This document shows positions 24,025 to 33,711 of a DNA stretch of 64,000 nucleotides, piece after piece. A program made the position numbers and the translations under genes. Where the stretch lies: NCBI GenBank assembly GCA_900317285.1, contig ONGA01000006.1:1-64000 (forward strand), read 5' to 3'. The DNA is from an uncultured Bacteroidales bacterium. Its GTDB lineage: Bacteria; Bacteroidota; Bacteroidia; Bacteroidales; P3. Below the pieces are notes generated by a model that searched no databases, had not been told where the DNA came from, and saw only the letters and a list, made by a program, of their open reading frames with translations. Numbering within the stretch: position 1 is the first letter of the stretch; every line of letters begins with the position of its first letter.

Positions 24025-24066
24025 CCGCCACACGCCTCCCCGTGTGGCGGATTTGCTGTATTTTTG
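24025..24066 (+). promoter_or_regulatory. hairpin and -7 box before the 1520-residue gene
   Basis: A perfect 10-bp inverted repeat CCGCCACACG / CGTGTGGCGG (24025-24050) sits where the -33 region would be. It is followed by the -7 element TATTTTTG at 24059-24066. The hairpin may be an operator or the remains of an upstream terminator. Confidence 0.55.
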
Positions 24067-24107
24067 CATTTTGAATTATAAAGTGTAAAAGGCAAAAAAA
24101 CACCACC

Positions 24108-27100
24108 ATGAAGAAATATATCCTCCTCGCCTGCGTCGGAATAATTCTCAATTTCCAATTCCCAATTTCCAATTCCGTCCAGGCGCAGAAACCCAAAACC
24201 GTCGAGTTCACCGCCGACGGTCTGCCCGACCAGCTCCTCGAATACATGAACGGCTCCACCTCCGTCAGCGACAAGCAGAAGGAAAACACCAAAATCATCA
24301 AAACCTTCCGCTCCGTCTACCCCAACCTCGACTCCCGACTCCAGGAGCGCCTCGTCGCCTTCTACTCCTATGCCGTCAAGGCGAAAATGAAGGGCAACCC
24401 CGAGATGAGCTCCCTTACCGCTCTCCTCACCGACATCGCCACCACCCCCGCCGGCGGCAAGAACGTCGCCGACGCCTACGGCAACGTCCCCAACCTCGAC
24501 GGATTCGTCGCCTCGCTCGAAACCTTCATGAAACGCAGCGCCAAGCCCAAGGCCGTCATCGAATACGTCGAATTCTGCCGACCCCTCCTCTCCGACCGCA
24601 TCCTCTACCACTCCAACAGCAGCGAGTGGCGCTTCGACCCCCGAACCCCCTTCCGCCTCGGTGTCGCCGACGGCATGCCCCTCGTGTGGTTCGACACTCC
24701 CGCCGACCTCCACTATTCCTCCGCCAAGGACGAAGGCGTCATCCACGCCACCACCGGCGTCTACAACTACAAGGACAACGAGTGGTCGGGCAACGGCGGC
24801 CGCATCGACTGGACCCGCGCCGGCCTCGCCGCCGATGTCTGCTACGCCGACCTCGCCGCCTACAAGGCTGTCACCAAATTCCCCAAGTTCACCGCCGACA
24901 GCGTCGACTTCGTCCACACCGGCTACTTCTCCTCGCCCATCCGCGGCCGCGTCGAGGAGCAGGTCTCCAACGCCATGGAGCCCGAAAAATACAGCTATCC
25001 CCGCTTTCGCTCCTACCAGCGCGACTTCGTCATCAGCGACATCATGCCCGACGTCGACTACAACGGCAGCTTCATGATGAACGGCTCCAAGTTCATCACC
25101 GCTTCCAGCAAGCACCCCGCCTCCCTCGTCTTCCGCCGCGACGGCGTCAAGCGGCTCACCGTCACCTCCCTCAAGTTCACCATCACCCCCACACGCCTCG
25201 TCGCCGAGAATGCCGCCATTGCCCTCTATGTCGGCTCCGAAGACTCCATCAGCAACACCGGCATCAACGTCCGCTACGTTCCCGCCGACCGCAAGGTCAC
25301 GCTCGTCAACGACCCCAAGCGCAACTTCTACAGCCCCTACATCGACTCCTACCACAGCCTCGACATCTACAGCGAGTCCATCACCTGGCGCCTCGACAAG
25401 GATGACCTCCTCTTCGCCAACCTCAGCTCCGCCGGCACCATCAGCATGGCGACCTTCGAATCCAGCAGCTTCTACACCTTCCAGAAATACCGCGAAATCA
25501 AGGGTATCGACGATGTCAGCCCCGTCGAGCGCGCCTATGAGTACGCCTCCTCCATGGGCTCCGACTTCTCCGTCAAGGGCTTCTCCAACAGCATCGGCCT
25601 CGACATGTCGCAGACCCTCCTCATGATTCACAACCTTTCCAAGCACGGCTTGGTCTCCTACAACGAAATCACCGGCCGCGTCCAGATCAAGGACAAGCTG
25701 GTCGACTACCAGAAAGCCTACTCACGCGACAAGAGCTACGACTACGACGCCCTCAACCTCCAGTCCACCACCAACGGTACCAACGCATGCCTCGACTTCT
25801 CCAACGACAACCTCATCATCCGCGGCGTCAACACCTTCGTCGTCTCCGACAGCCAGATGGTCGTCGTCTACCCCGACAGCCTCACCGGCTACCAGGTCAC
25901 CGTCGGTCGCAACCGTGCGCTCCATTTCTCCGGCCGCATCCATGTTGGCAAGTTCATCCTCTCCGTCACCGACTGCGACTTCAACTACGAGACCTTCAGC
26001 TTCAACATGCCCAAGATCGACCACCTCGAGTTCTACGTCCCCGACTTCAACGAGCCCACCAAGTACGAGCAGCTTGTCCGCACCCCCTTGAGCAACCTCG
26101 TCGGTACCCTCGAGGTCGACCGCCCCGACAACCATTCGGGCCTCACCAAGAACAAGGAATATCCCATCTTCAACAGCCTCCAGAACAGCAACGTCTTCTA
26201 CGACCGTCCCGAAATCCAGAACCGCCAGTACGCCCGCGACCGCTTCTTCTACGTCCTCCACCCCTTCACCATCAACAGCATGGCCGACTTCGTCACCGAC
26301 AGCCTCCAGTTCAACGGCGTCCTCACCTCTGCGGGCATCTTCCCCGACATCGTCGAGCCCCTGCGTGTGCAGAAGGACTACTACCTCGGCTTCCGCACCG
26401 AAGCCCCCGCGGGCGGCTACCCCGCCTACGGTGGCAAGGGCACCTACAGCAAGAAGATTCGCCTTGACCACAACGGTCTCCGCGGCAGCGGCAGCCTCGA
26501 CTACCTCGCCGCCCGCGCCTCCTCCAAGGACTTCCTCTTCCTTCCCGACTCGGCAGTGGCAATCACCGACACCTTCGCCGTCCGCGAGGAACAGGGCTTC
26601 CCCGATATCCGCAACGGCAAAGCTGACCTCCACTGGCTCCCCTATGCCGACTCCATGTCGGTGGCGTCGCTCGACAAGGGTCGCCCCTTCGTTATGTACC
26701 GCGGCGAAGCCTCGCTGCGCGGCCATGTGGCGCTGATGCCTAAGGGCGCTTCGGCTTCCGGCACCGCCACCGTCCACGAGGGCACCTTCGCCTCCGACCA
26801 TTTCGCTCTCGCCCCGCGTGAGATGAACGCCGAGGTCAGCACCTTCACCCTCCGCTCCACGCGCTACAAGGACATAGCCTTCTCCGCCACCGACGTCAAG
26901 TCTGCCGTCAACTACGATACCCGCCGTGCCGACATCCAGTCGCGTTCGGGCGTGGGCGTCACCCATCTCCCCATCCTCCAGTACGACGCCTATGCCGACC
27001 TCTTCACCTGGGAGATGGACCGCAAGGAACTCGCCATCGTCAACTCCACCCGCCAGACCTCCGAAGGCCTCGACGGCATGGATATCCGCATGCGTCTCAT

Positions 27101-28670
27101 GAAGCTCTCCGACATGCCCGGTGTGCGTTTTGTCAGCACCGACCCCAAGCAGAACGGCCTCACCTTCCACTCGCTCAACAGCATCTACAAGTATGACGAC
27201 GCCCAGCTCTCCGGTCGCAGCGTCTACCTCCTCACCGTCGCCGATGCAGCCATAGCCCCCGCTGGCGACTCCGTGCATATCGAAAAGGGCGGCCGCATGT
27301 CGCCGCTCAAGAATGCCTCGCTCGTCTGCAACCGCACCGACGCCTATCATTATATATATAATGCCGACCTCACCGTCAGCGGTGCCGACAGCTACTCCGG
27401 CAAGGGCTATATCAACTACTTCGACGACATCAAGAAGTCGCAGCGTATCTTCCTCTCCGACATCGCTGTCAAGAACGGCACCACCATCGCCAACGGCAGC
27501 ATCAGCGACAGTGCCAGCTTCACCCTCAGCTCCGCCTTCGGCTTCGCCGGCAAGGTGCGCGCCGAGGGCAACAAGCAGTGGCTCTTCTTCGAGGGCGGTG
27601 TGCGTCTCATCCAGCCCTGCATCCCCGCTGCCCAGCTCGGTCTCCTAGCCTATGCCGACTACACCGACCCCGAGCACATCCACGTCACTGTCCCCGAGTT
27701 GCCCACCGACTGGAAGGGCCACCGCATTACGGCATCCATCCTCCTCGACAAGAAGAATCTCCGTCCCCAGCCGGCATTCCTCACCGCCGACAAGGTGGCT
27801 GACAACGAGCTCCTCTCCGCCCATGGAGTCCTCACTTATCTCGGCGACAAGAAGCAGTACATGATTGCCTCCGAAGCCAAGGTCGCCGACCCCGAAGCCG
27901 TCGTCGAACCCTACCTCGCCATGTCCACCACCGACTGCATGGTGGAGGGTGAGGGCCTCATGAACTTCGCCCTCAAGCGCACCCAGGCTTCCTTCTACTC
28001 CTACGGTACCGCCCAGGTGGGCATCCAGAACAATGCCGACGACAACCTCACTACCGTCTTCGGCGTCACCTTCCCCATCGCCGCCGACCTGGTGACGGCT
28101 ATGGCCAACAACATCAAGGAGGACCTCCGCCTCTCTCCCCTGGGCATCACCACCAATCCCGAGATGCGCCACGCCATGATGCACCACCTCGGTGCCGACA
28201 AGGGCGCCGCCGCCTATGCCCTCTATTCCGCCACGGGCAACCTCACCACTCTCCCCGATGCCATGAAGTCCATGCTGCTCTTCGACAATATCAAGTGGCA
28301 GTACAGCCCCGCCATGGGTCTCTACTACGACGGCAAGGTGGGTCTGGTCGCCGTGGGCGACAAGCCGATGGGTGTCGAAATCAACCTCAAGGCCCAAATC
28401 TACAAACGCAACAACAGCCAGCAGATGGTCTTCTACGTCCAGGCTGCCAAGGACCACTGGTACTACTTCAAGTTCGACCTCGGCACGCAGGAGCTTACCA
28501 TCTACAGCTCCATGGGCACATGGGCCGACCAGGTCAAAGCCCTGCCGCTCGACCAGCGCAAGATTGAAAAAGAAGGTCTCGGCGTGTTCCGCTACTTTGT
28601 GGGCAGCAACTCCTCCGAGGTGCCCAACTGGCTCTCCTGGTTCGCCAAGACAGCCTATCCGGAAAACTAA
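24108..28670 (+). CDS. very large exported protein of unknown function
   Basis: A 1520-residue product with an N-terminal signal peptide (MKKYILLACVGIIL...VQAQ). Its DNA includes a TTTCCAATTC-type low-complexity tract (24145-24180) encoding NFQFPISNS. The rest is rich in short beta-strand patterns (for example FTITPTRLVAENAAIALYVGS, HFSGRIHVGKFILSVTDCDF) with no transmembrane segments, no sorting domain and no catalytic motif recognised. Codon use is strongly C-ending. The style suggests a repetitive beta-solenoid or periplasmic scaffold protein conserved in Bacteroidales, but this is a guess. The gene ends in a 4-bp convergent overlap with aroE. Confidence 0.75.
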   Translation: MKKYILLACVGIILNFQFPISNSVQAQKPKTVEFTADGLPDQLLEYMNGSTSVSDKQKENTKIIKTFRSVYPNLDSRLQERLVAFYSYAVKAKMKGNPEMSSLTALLTDIATTPAGGKNVADAYGNVPNLDGFVASLETFMKRSAKPKAVIEYVEFCRPLLSDRILYHSNSSEWRFDPRTPFRLGVADGMPLVWFDTPADLHYSSAKDEGVIHATTGVYNYKDNEWSGNGGRIDWTRAGLAADVCYADLAAYKAVTKFPKFTADSVDFVHTGYFSSPIRGRVEEQVSNAMEPEKYSYPRFRSYQRDFVISDIMPDVDYNGSFMMNGSKFITASSKHPASLVFRRDGVKRLTVTSLKFTITPTRLVAENAAIALYVGSEDSISNTGINVRYVPADRKVTLVNDPKRNFYSPYIDSYHSLDIYSESITWRLDKDDLLFANLSSAGTISMATFESSSFYTFQKYREIKGIDDVSPVERAYEYASSMGSDFSVKGFSNSIGLDMSQTLLMIHNLSKHGLVSYNEITGRVQIKDKLVDYQKAYSRDKSYDYDALNLQSTTNGTNACLDFSNDNLIIRGVNTFVVSDSQMVVVYPDSLTGYQVTVGRNRALHFSGRIHVGKFILSVTDCDFNYETFSFNMPKIDHLEFYVPDFNEPTKYEQLVRTPLSNLVGTLEVDRPDNHSGLTKNKEYPIFNSLQNSNVFYDRPEIQNRQYARDRFFYVLHPFTINSMADFVTDSLQFNGVLTSAGIFPDIVEPLRVQKDYYLGFRTEAPAGGYPAYGGKGTYSKKIRLDHNGLRGSGSLDYLAARASSKDFLFLPDSAVAITDTFAVREEQGFPDIRNGKADLHWLPYADSMSVASLDKGRPFVMYRGEASLRGHVALMPKGASASGTATVHEGTFASDHFALAPREMNAEVSTFTLRSTRYKDIAFSATDVKSAVNYDTRRADIQSRSGVGVTHLPILQYDAYADLFTWEMDRKELAIVNSTRQTSEGLDGMDIRMRLMKLSDMPGVRFVSTDPKQNGLTFHSLNSIYKYDDAQLSGRSVYLLTVADAAIAPAGDSVHIEKGGRMSPLKNASLVCNRTDAYHYIYNADLTVSGADSYSGKGYINYFDDIKKSQRIFLSDIAVKNGTTIANGSISDSASFTLSSAFGFAGKVRAEGNKQWLFFEGGVRLIQPCIPAAQLGLLAYADYTDPEHIHVTVPELPTDWKGHRITASILLDKKNLRPQPAFLTADKVADNELLSAHGVLTYLGDKKQYMIASEAKVADPEAVVEPYLAMSTTDCMVEGEGLMNFALKRTQASFYSYGTAQVGIQNNADDNLTTVFGVTFPIAADLVTAMANNIKEDLRLSPLGITTNPEMRHAMMHHLGADKGAAAYALYSATGNLTTLPDAMKSMLLFDNIKWQYSPAMGLYYDGKVGLVAVGDKPMGVEINLKAQIYKRNNSQQMVFYVQAAKDHWYYFKFDLGTQELTIYSSMGTWADQVKALPLDQRKIEKEGLGVFRYFVGSNSSEVPNWLSWFAKTAYPEN

Positions 28671-29389
28671 CGCTTGTACAACTCCCAACTCAGGGCGGCT
28701 TGCAGATGCAACATCTCCAGGCCGTCCTTTGTCTTTGCCCCCTGGGCCGCCGCCTGGCGCATCAGCAGGGTGGGGGAGGGGTTGTAGGTAAGGTCATAGA
28801 CCATGCAGTGCCCGTTCAGCACCTCGGGACACGGCCACGGGCTCCTCTCCGTGTCGGGGAACATCCCCACGGGTGTGGCATTGACAATCAACGTCGGATG
28901 CGAAAAGTCGAAACTTCGGAGCTCCCCGTAACCGATTGCCATTCCCTCTTTTTGCTTTCGGCTGACGAAAGTGTAGGCAACGCCAAGTTTTCGCAGGGCG
29001 TAGGCTACCGCTTGTGCCGCCCCGCCGGTACCCAGAATCAGTGCACGGTTCCATCGCTCTTCGCCTAGGGTTTTCAGGAACGCGGGGGCATCGGTATTGT
29101 GCCCCGTCAGCACATCGCCCTCTACTGTTACACAGTTCACTGCCCCAACGGTTTCTGCCACAGGGTCCAGACTGTCGAGCAGCGGCACTATCGCCTGCTT
29201 GTAGGGCACAGTAACATTGAAACCGCAGATGCCCTCCTCCCTGATCCAGTCGCGCAAGCTCTCAAGGCTCGCCATCTCGTGCAGCCTGTAGCTGTGGTCC
29301 GACAGCCCAAGCTCCTTGAAAAGCCCATCGAAATACTGCTGCGAGTACGAGTGCCCGAGTTTCTTCCCTATCAGTGCGAAACGTTTCAT
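28667..29389 (-). CDS. aroE: shikimate dehydrogenase
   Basis: A 240-residue enzyme that reduces 3-dehydroshikimate to shikimate with NADPH in aromatic amino acid synthesis. The substrate-binding N-terminus has LIGKKLGHSYSQQYF and FNVTVPYKQ, with the catalytic Lys in VPYKQ and the Asp in TGHNTDA. The nucleotide loop is LGTGGAAQAVAYAL, followed by SRK for the cofactor. VNATPVGMFPD and DGLEMLHLQAALSWELY complete the pattern. It is somewhat short for the family (usual ~270) but has every motif. Transcribed from its own -7 box. Confidence 0.95.
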   Translation of the reverse strand: MKRFALIGKKLGHSYSQQYFDGLFKELGLSDHSYRLHEMASLESLRDWIREEGICGFNVTVPYKQAIVPLLDSLDPVAETVGAVNCVTVEGDVLTGHNTDAPAFLKTLGEERWNRALILGTGGAAQAVAYALRKLGVAYTFVSRKQKEGMAIGYGELRSFDFSHPTLIVNATPVGMFPDTERSPWPCPEVLNGHCMVYDLTYNPSPTLLMRQAAAQGAKTKDGLEMLHLQAALSWELYKR

Positions 29390-29411
29390 CTTTTTTCTGG
29401 ATTTCGAAATG

Positions 29412-29419
29412 CAAAAATA
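29412..29419 (-). promoter_or_regulatory. -7 box of aroE
   Basis: TATTTTTG followed by CA on the minus strand, about 25 bp before the start codon. Confidence 0.65.
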
Positions 29420-29557
29420 CGAAAAAAATCACAAATTGCTCCCTCTAAGGAACTTTTTGCAGGTACGCAGGCTTCGGTTTATCGTTTTTATTAGCGTTAA
29501 GAATCAATGTTTTGCGAAAAAAAATAAAAAATATTTTGCCATATCGAAAAATGTTTA

Positions 29558-29565
29558 TACTTTTG
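29558..29565 (+). promoter_or_regulatory. -7 box of the tRNA-Leu operon
   Basis: TACTTTTG with a TTTTG -33 element near 29534 at the usual ~20-bp distance. The downstream segment GCTTTCGAGAG...GAAAGCAG resembles the leader of the ncRNA at 41004. Confidence 0.7.
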
Positions 29566-29600
29566 CACCCGCTTTCGAGAGAAAAATCGAACAGAAAGCA

Positions 29601-29683
29601 GCCCAGGTGGTGGAATTGGTAGACACGCTACTTTGAGGGGGTAGTCGCCATAGGCGGTGCAAGTTCAAGTCTTGTCCTGGGCA
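29601..29683 (+). tRNA. tRNA-Leu (GAG)
   Basis: Cloverleaf with acceptor GCCCAGG/CCTGGGC, anticodon stem CTACT/GGTAG, loop TTGAGGG (anticodon GAG) and a long variable arm as in leucine tRNAs. CCA is not encoded. Confidence 0.95.
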
Positions 29684-29723
29684 CAAATCTAAAAGATTCA
29701 TTCCATGAGTTGGAATGCTACCA

Positions 29724-29808
<85 letters not shown>

Positions 29809-29831
29809 AAAAGACCTCACTGGTCTTTTTT
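29809..29831 (+). terminator. terminator of the tRNA-Leu operon
   Basis: AAAAGACC TCACT GGTCTTTT followed by more T, directly after the second tRNA. Confidence 0.85.
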
Positions 29832-29920
29832 TTATTTCCCTTTCTCTTTTGCGTCTGCTGGAAGTGTGAAAATATTCCTAATTTCTTGCCACTTATTCCT
29901 GTTTTTTAAATCTTTTTTTG

Positions 29921-29928
29921 TATCTTTG
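29921..29928 (+). promoter_or_regulatory. -7 box of the EEP-nth-BatA-ABC operon
   Basis: TATCTTTG followed by CAG, 13 bp before the first start codon. It overlaps and argues against the earlier in-frame ATG at 29918. Confidence 0.75.
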
Positions 29929-29941
29929 CAGTCTGTTTATT

Positions 29942-31006
29942 ATGAAGATTCTGCGCATTATACTATTAGTAATCAATATAATTGCTGCCGTTGGGCTGAT
30001 TCTCACCACCCTCGCGGGCTCCGTGGCGCCCTCCCGCAGCATCTGGCCGTCGCTCCTTGCCTATGGCTACCTCCCCATGCTTGCGCTGAATGTCGCTTTC
30101 GTAATCCTCTGGCTCTTCATGGGACGTTGGGAATTCCTGTTGTCCGTGGCTGTGATTGTTTTCCGCTTCTCTTTCATCGGATTCTTTTTCCAGGTTGGTG
30201 GCACCTCGAAGGTACCGCCGGCGGAAGAGCATCCCGCAATGGTGACCCTCATGACATTCAATGTCCATCAGTTCGGTGGCAACGGCAAAGAGGCCATCCC
30301 CAAGGACAGCATCGCCAGTGAGTTCCTCTTGCTGGTGCGCGAGCATACTCCCGATGTCCTGTGCCTTCAGGAGTTCAGCAACCCCAAGAAGGTCAAGGTG
30401 GTCGACAGCCTCGAGCTCATGGGCTACAACCATTACTACAGTGCTTCCGGCTCCAGCACCACCCCCGCTGGCACGGCTGTTTTCTCGCGTTTGCCCATCA
30501 TGTATGTCAAAAAAATCGACCGTCAGAAGATCATGGTGGAGATTCTCCGCGGCGACCGTCCCTTCCGCCTCTGCTGCGTCCACATGGACAGCTACGCCTT
30601 CGACGATGCCGACAAGGAGGAAATCTCGCAGATGGCCCTTGGCAAGGTCGACTCCTCCTCGCGTCGCACCCTCTCCAAGGTCAAGGAAACCATCCTGCGT
30701 CACGAGACCGAGTGGAATGAGATGCTGTACCCCGTAATCGCCGAGTGCAGCAAGCCCCTGATTCTGGCGGGCGACATGAACGATATCCCCGGCTCATGGC
30801 TCTATGGACGCATCGGCGAGTCCCTCCGCGACACCTACCGCGACAAGGGTCTCGGCTTCTGCACCACCTACAACGGCGGCTTCCCGCGTTTCCGCATCGA
30901 TATGGTGTTCCGCAACGACGACTTCGAGACCCTCAGCTACAAACGCATCAAAAGCAACCTCTCCGACCATTACCCCGTCCTGGTTGCCCTCGAACTGAAA
31001 GAATGA
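29942..31006 (+). CDS. membrane-anchored endonuclease/exonuclease/phosphatase family protein
   Basis: A 354-residue protein with two to three N-terminal membrane helices (MKILRIILLVINIIAAVGLIL, then two more before residue ~90), followed by an EEP-fold hydrolase domain. Visible motifs are TFNVHQFGG (metal-binding Asn), CLQEFSN (Glu), LAGDMNDIPGS (catalytic Asp/Asn pair) and LSDHYPV (final Asp-His). Substrates of the family range from DNA to phosphoinositides and cannot be inferred here. The catalytic domain is expected outside the cytoplasm. It is the first gene of an operon and overlaps nth by 4 bp. Confidence 0.88.
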   Translation: MKILRIILLVINIIAAVGLILTTLAGSVAPSRSIWPSLLAYGYLPMLALNVAFVILWLFMGRWEFLLSVAVIVFRFSFIGFFFQVGGTSKVPPAEEHPAMVTLMTFNVHQFGGNGKEAIPKDSIASEFLLLVREHTPDVLCLQEFSNPKKVKVVDSLELMGYNHYYSASGSSTTPAGTAVFSRLPIMYVKKIDRQKIMVEILRGDRPFRLCCVHMDSYAFDDADKEEISQMALGKVDSSSRRTLSKVKETILRHETEWNEMLYPVIAECSKPLILAGDMNDIPGSWLYGRIGESLRDTYRDKGLGFCTTYNGGFPRFRIDMVFRNDDFETLSYKRIKSNLSDHYPVLVALELKE

Positions 31007-31653
31007 TGAAAAAACAGGAGCGATACGACAAGATGATTGCCTGGTTTGAGCAGGCGATGCCCGTGGCGGAGACCGAGCTGCACTACGAGACTCCCTTCCA
31101 GTTGCTGGTAGCCGTCATTCTCTCTGCCCAGTGCACCGACAAGCGTGTCAACATGGTGACGCCGGCGCTCTTTCGCGCCTACCCCGATGCCGAATCGATG
31201 GCTGCTGCCAGCAGTGATGACATTTTCCAGTATATCAAGTCGGTATCCTATCCCAACAACAAGAGCCGCCACCTGGTGGGTATGGCGCAGCGGCTCCTGA
31301 GCGACTTCGGCGGCATAGTGCCCTGCGATGTCGACGACCTCCAGCGGCTTCCGGGTGTGGGACGCAAGACCGCCAACGTCATCGCCGCCGTCATCTTCGA
31401 CCAGCCCGCCATGCCTGTCGATACCCATGTGTTCCGCGTCTCCAACCGCATCGGCCTGACGCACAACTCGAAGACTCCCCTCGAGACCGAGCGCGAACTT
31501 GTCAAGCATATCCCGCCCGAGAAGATTCCCACCGCGCACCATTGGCTCATCCTCCATGGACGCTATGTCTGCCAGGCACGCAAGCCCCATTGCGGCGAGT
31601 GCGGCATCAGCGACCTCTGTGCCTATTATGCCAAGAAAGGAGGCTGCGAATGA
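31003..31653 (+). CDS. nth: endonuclease III (DNA glycosylase/AP lyase)
   Basis: A 216-residue base-excision repair enzyme that removes oxidised pyrimidines and nicks the abasic site. The helix-hairpin-helix is LPGVGRKTANVI with catalytic Lys122, the catalytic Asp140 is in VDTHVFRV, and the [4Fe-4S] ligands Cys190, 197, 200 and 206 have the classic C-x6-C-x2-C-x5-C spacing. The start at 31003 overlaps the previous stop by 4 bp, and the stop overlaps the next start by 4 bp. Confidence 0.96.
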   Translation: MMKKQERYDKMIAWFEQAMPVAETELHYETPFQLLVAVILSAQCTDKRVNMVTPALFRAYPDAESMAAASSDDIFQYIKSVSYPNNKSRHLVGMAQRLLSDFGGIVPCDVDDLQRLPGVGRKTANVIAAVIFDQPAMPVDTHVFRVSNRIGLTHNSKTPLETERELVKHIPPEKIPTAHHWLILHGRYVCQARKPHCGECGISDLCAYYAKKGGCE

Positions 31654-33707
31654 TTTTCAGTGAACCTCTCTTTCTCTGGGGCCTTTTGGCGCTGGCTTTG
31701 CCGGTGGTGGTGCACCTGTTCAATTTCCGCCGCTACCGTAAGGTCTATTTCAGCAATGTCGACCGCCTGAGCGAGCTGCGCAACGAGAGCCGTCGTCGCA
31801 GCACCGTGCGGCAGTGGCTGGTGCTCCTGACGCGCCTTCTGGCGGTGGCATTCCTTGTGCTGGCGTTTGCGCGTCCCGTGCTCCCCGGCAAGGGAAAGGC
31901 GCTGCACTCCGGCGCCACTGTGGTGAGCGTCTTCGTCGACAATTCCTTCAGCATGGAAAACAGCGGCGCCGACGGCACCCAACTCGAGACTGCCAAGCAG
32001 AAAGCGCGTGAAATCGTCTCCGCACATCATGCCAACGACCGCTACCAGCTTCTCTCCAACGACATGCGTGGCGAGGAGTTCCGTTGGCTCAGCCGCGAGG
32101 AATTCCTCGATGCCGTCGATGCCCTGCAGATTTCCCCTGCCAGCCACAATCTGGGCGAGGTCGTCCAGCGGCAGTGCGATTTTATGGCGTCCAGCGGCGC
32201 TGCCAACCGCCACGGCTATGTTGTCAGCGATTTCCAGACCTCCTTCTTCGATGGCGGGCATTCGGCATTCGACGTTCAGCATCCTTCCTTTAACCATACC
32301 CTTGTCCCGCTTGATGCTGTCGCCGCCGACAACCTCTACATCGACACGCTCGTCCTCGATGCTCCGGCCTATTTCGTGGGCGGCAGTGTGACCGTGGAGG
32401 TCACTGTGCGCAACGGCGGCAGGGACGATGTGGAGAAGCTGCCCGTGAAACTCTTTGTCGACGGTCGCGAGCGGGCCATCGCCACCCTCGACCTCCCCGA
32501 GGGCGCCGCCGCCAAGGCGCAGCTCCGCTTCTCGCTCGACAGCCCCGGCTGGCACGACGGCCGTGTCGAGATTGCCGACCACCCCGTAGTGTTCGACGAC
32601 AATTATTATTTCACCCTCCTTGCCGGCGAACCTGTGCGCATGCTCGAGGTCGACGGCTCCCGCCCCAACCCCTCCCTCCAGAAACTCTTCGCCTCCGATT
32701 CGGCGGTGTGCTATGCCTGCTCCTCGCTCGAGGCGCAGTTCTCCGACTATGACTTCATTGTCCTCAACGAGCTCTCCGCCCTTCCCTCCGGTAGGGCGCA
32801 GGCGTTGGCGGCATGGGTCAACGACGGCGGCACCCTCCTCGTCGTCCCGTCAGCCGACGGTGCCCCCGATGTCCTCAACCCGCTCCTCTCCATGCTGGGG
32901 GCTCCCCAATTGGAGAAATGGAACCGCCGGCAGTACAAGGCCTCGCAGGTCGACTTCGCCAACAGCCTTTTCCGCAACGTCTTCTCCGGCAAAAACGATG
33001 AGATGGAGATGCCCTCGGTGCAGGGCCGCTACAACCATGCCAACGCCCGTGCCGTCAGGCAGTCGGTCATCTCTTTCGCCGACGGTGCCGACTTCCTCTC
33101 CCTCACCCCCTGCGGCAGCGGGCGCCTCTATCTTTTCTCGACGCCTCTCTCTGCCGAATGGACCGACTTTGTCGCCCAGGCGCTCTTCGTGCCCACGCTC
33201 TACAATATGGCGCTCTACAGCCGTCCCTTGCCCCCGGTGGCGTACACTCTCGGCGACCCCTCGCCGATATTCCTCCAGCGTTCCTACGACCCCGCAGCCA
33301 CGCCACCCGAGCTTTGTAGCGTGAACGCCTCTCCTGACGCCCGGCAGTCATCCTTCCTCCCCGACATACGCAGGGTGGGGAGCCGTAGCGTCCTTATGCT
33401 CCATGGCGAACTTTCCGCCGCCGGGCACTATCGCATTGGCGACGAGCACCTGGCCTTCAACTACGACCGCCGCGAGTCGCAACTCGAATATCTCACTCCC
33501 TCCGAGGTGCAGCGCAAGGTGGCCGACATCGAGGGTGTCAGTGTCATCAAGAATGCCGCGCGCCCCCTCGACGCCGAGCTCCGTGCCCGCGAGGGAGGCA
33601 CCCCCCTCTGGCGCTGGTGCCTCCTGCTGGTCCTTGCTGCCCTCCTCGCCGAGACCCTCCTTCTCAAAGACAGGGACCTTAAAGACCTTAAATCCGTAAC
33701 CTCCTGA
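31650..33707 (+). CDS. BatA-domain membrane protein (VWA-like)
   Basis: A 685-residue protein. The N-terminus MIFSEPLFLWGLLALALPVVVHLFNFRRYRKVYFSNVDRL is the BatA domain found at the start of Bacteroidetes aerotolerance-type proteins. A second membrane helix follows at ~55-75. Next is a von Willebrand A-like region with a partial metal site (VFVDNSFSMEN, the DxSxS pattern read as DNSFS). A final helix near ~665 (WCLLLVLAALLAETLLL) closes it. Between lie beta-rich domains, including a CARDB-like segment (VTVEVTVRNGGRDDVEKLPVKLFVDG). It lies between nth and an ABC transporter; role unknown. Confidence 0.85.
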   Translation: MIFSEPLFLWGLLALALPVVVHLFNFRRYRKVYFSNVDRLSELRNESRRRSTVRQWLVLLTRLLAVAFLVLAFARPVLPGKGKALHSGATVVSVFVDNSFSMENSGADGTQLETAKQKAREIVSAHHANDRYQLLSNDMRGEEFRWLSREEFLDAVDALQISPASHNLGEVVQRQCDFMASSGAANRHGYVVSDFQTSFFDGGHSAFDVQHPSFNHTLVPLDAVAADNLYIDTLVLDAPAYFVGGSVTVEVTVRNGGRDDVEKLPVKLFVDGRERAIATLDLPEGAAAKAQLRFSLDSPGWHDGRVEIADHPVVFDDNYYFTLLAGEPVRMLEVDGSRPNPSLQKLFASDSAVCYACSSLEAQFSDYDFIVLNELSALPSGRAQALAAWVNDGGTLLVVPSADGAPDVLNPLLSMLGAPQLEKWNRRQYKASQVDFANSLFRNVFSGKNDEMEMPSVQGRYNHANARAVRQSVISFADGADFLSLTPCGSGRLYLFSTPLSAEWTDFVAQALFVPTLYNMALYSRPLPPVAYTLGDPSPIFLQRSYDPAATPPELCSVNASPDARQSSFLPDIRRVGSRSVLMLHGELSAAGHYRIGDEHLAFNYDRRESQLEYLTPSEVQRKVADIEGVSVIKNAARPLDAELRAREGGTPLWRWCLLLVLAALLAETLLLKDRDLKDLKSVTS

Positions 33708-33711
33708 TACC

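Noticed and set aside
24006-27350. Two ~540-codon antisense frames opposite the 1520-residue gene
   Set aside because: Low-complexity G/V/D/E translations typical of frames opposite C-ending codons; the plus frame has a promoter and a signal peptide.
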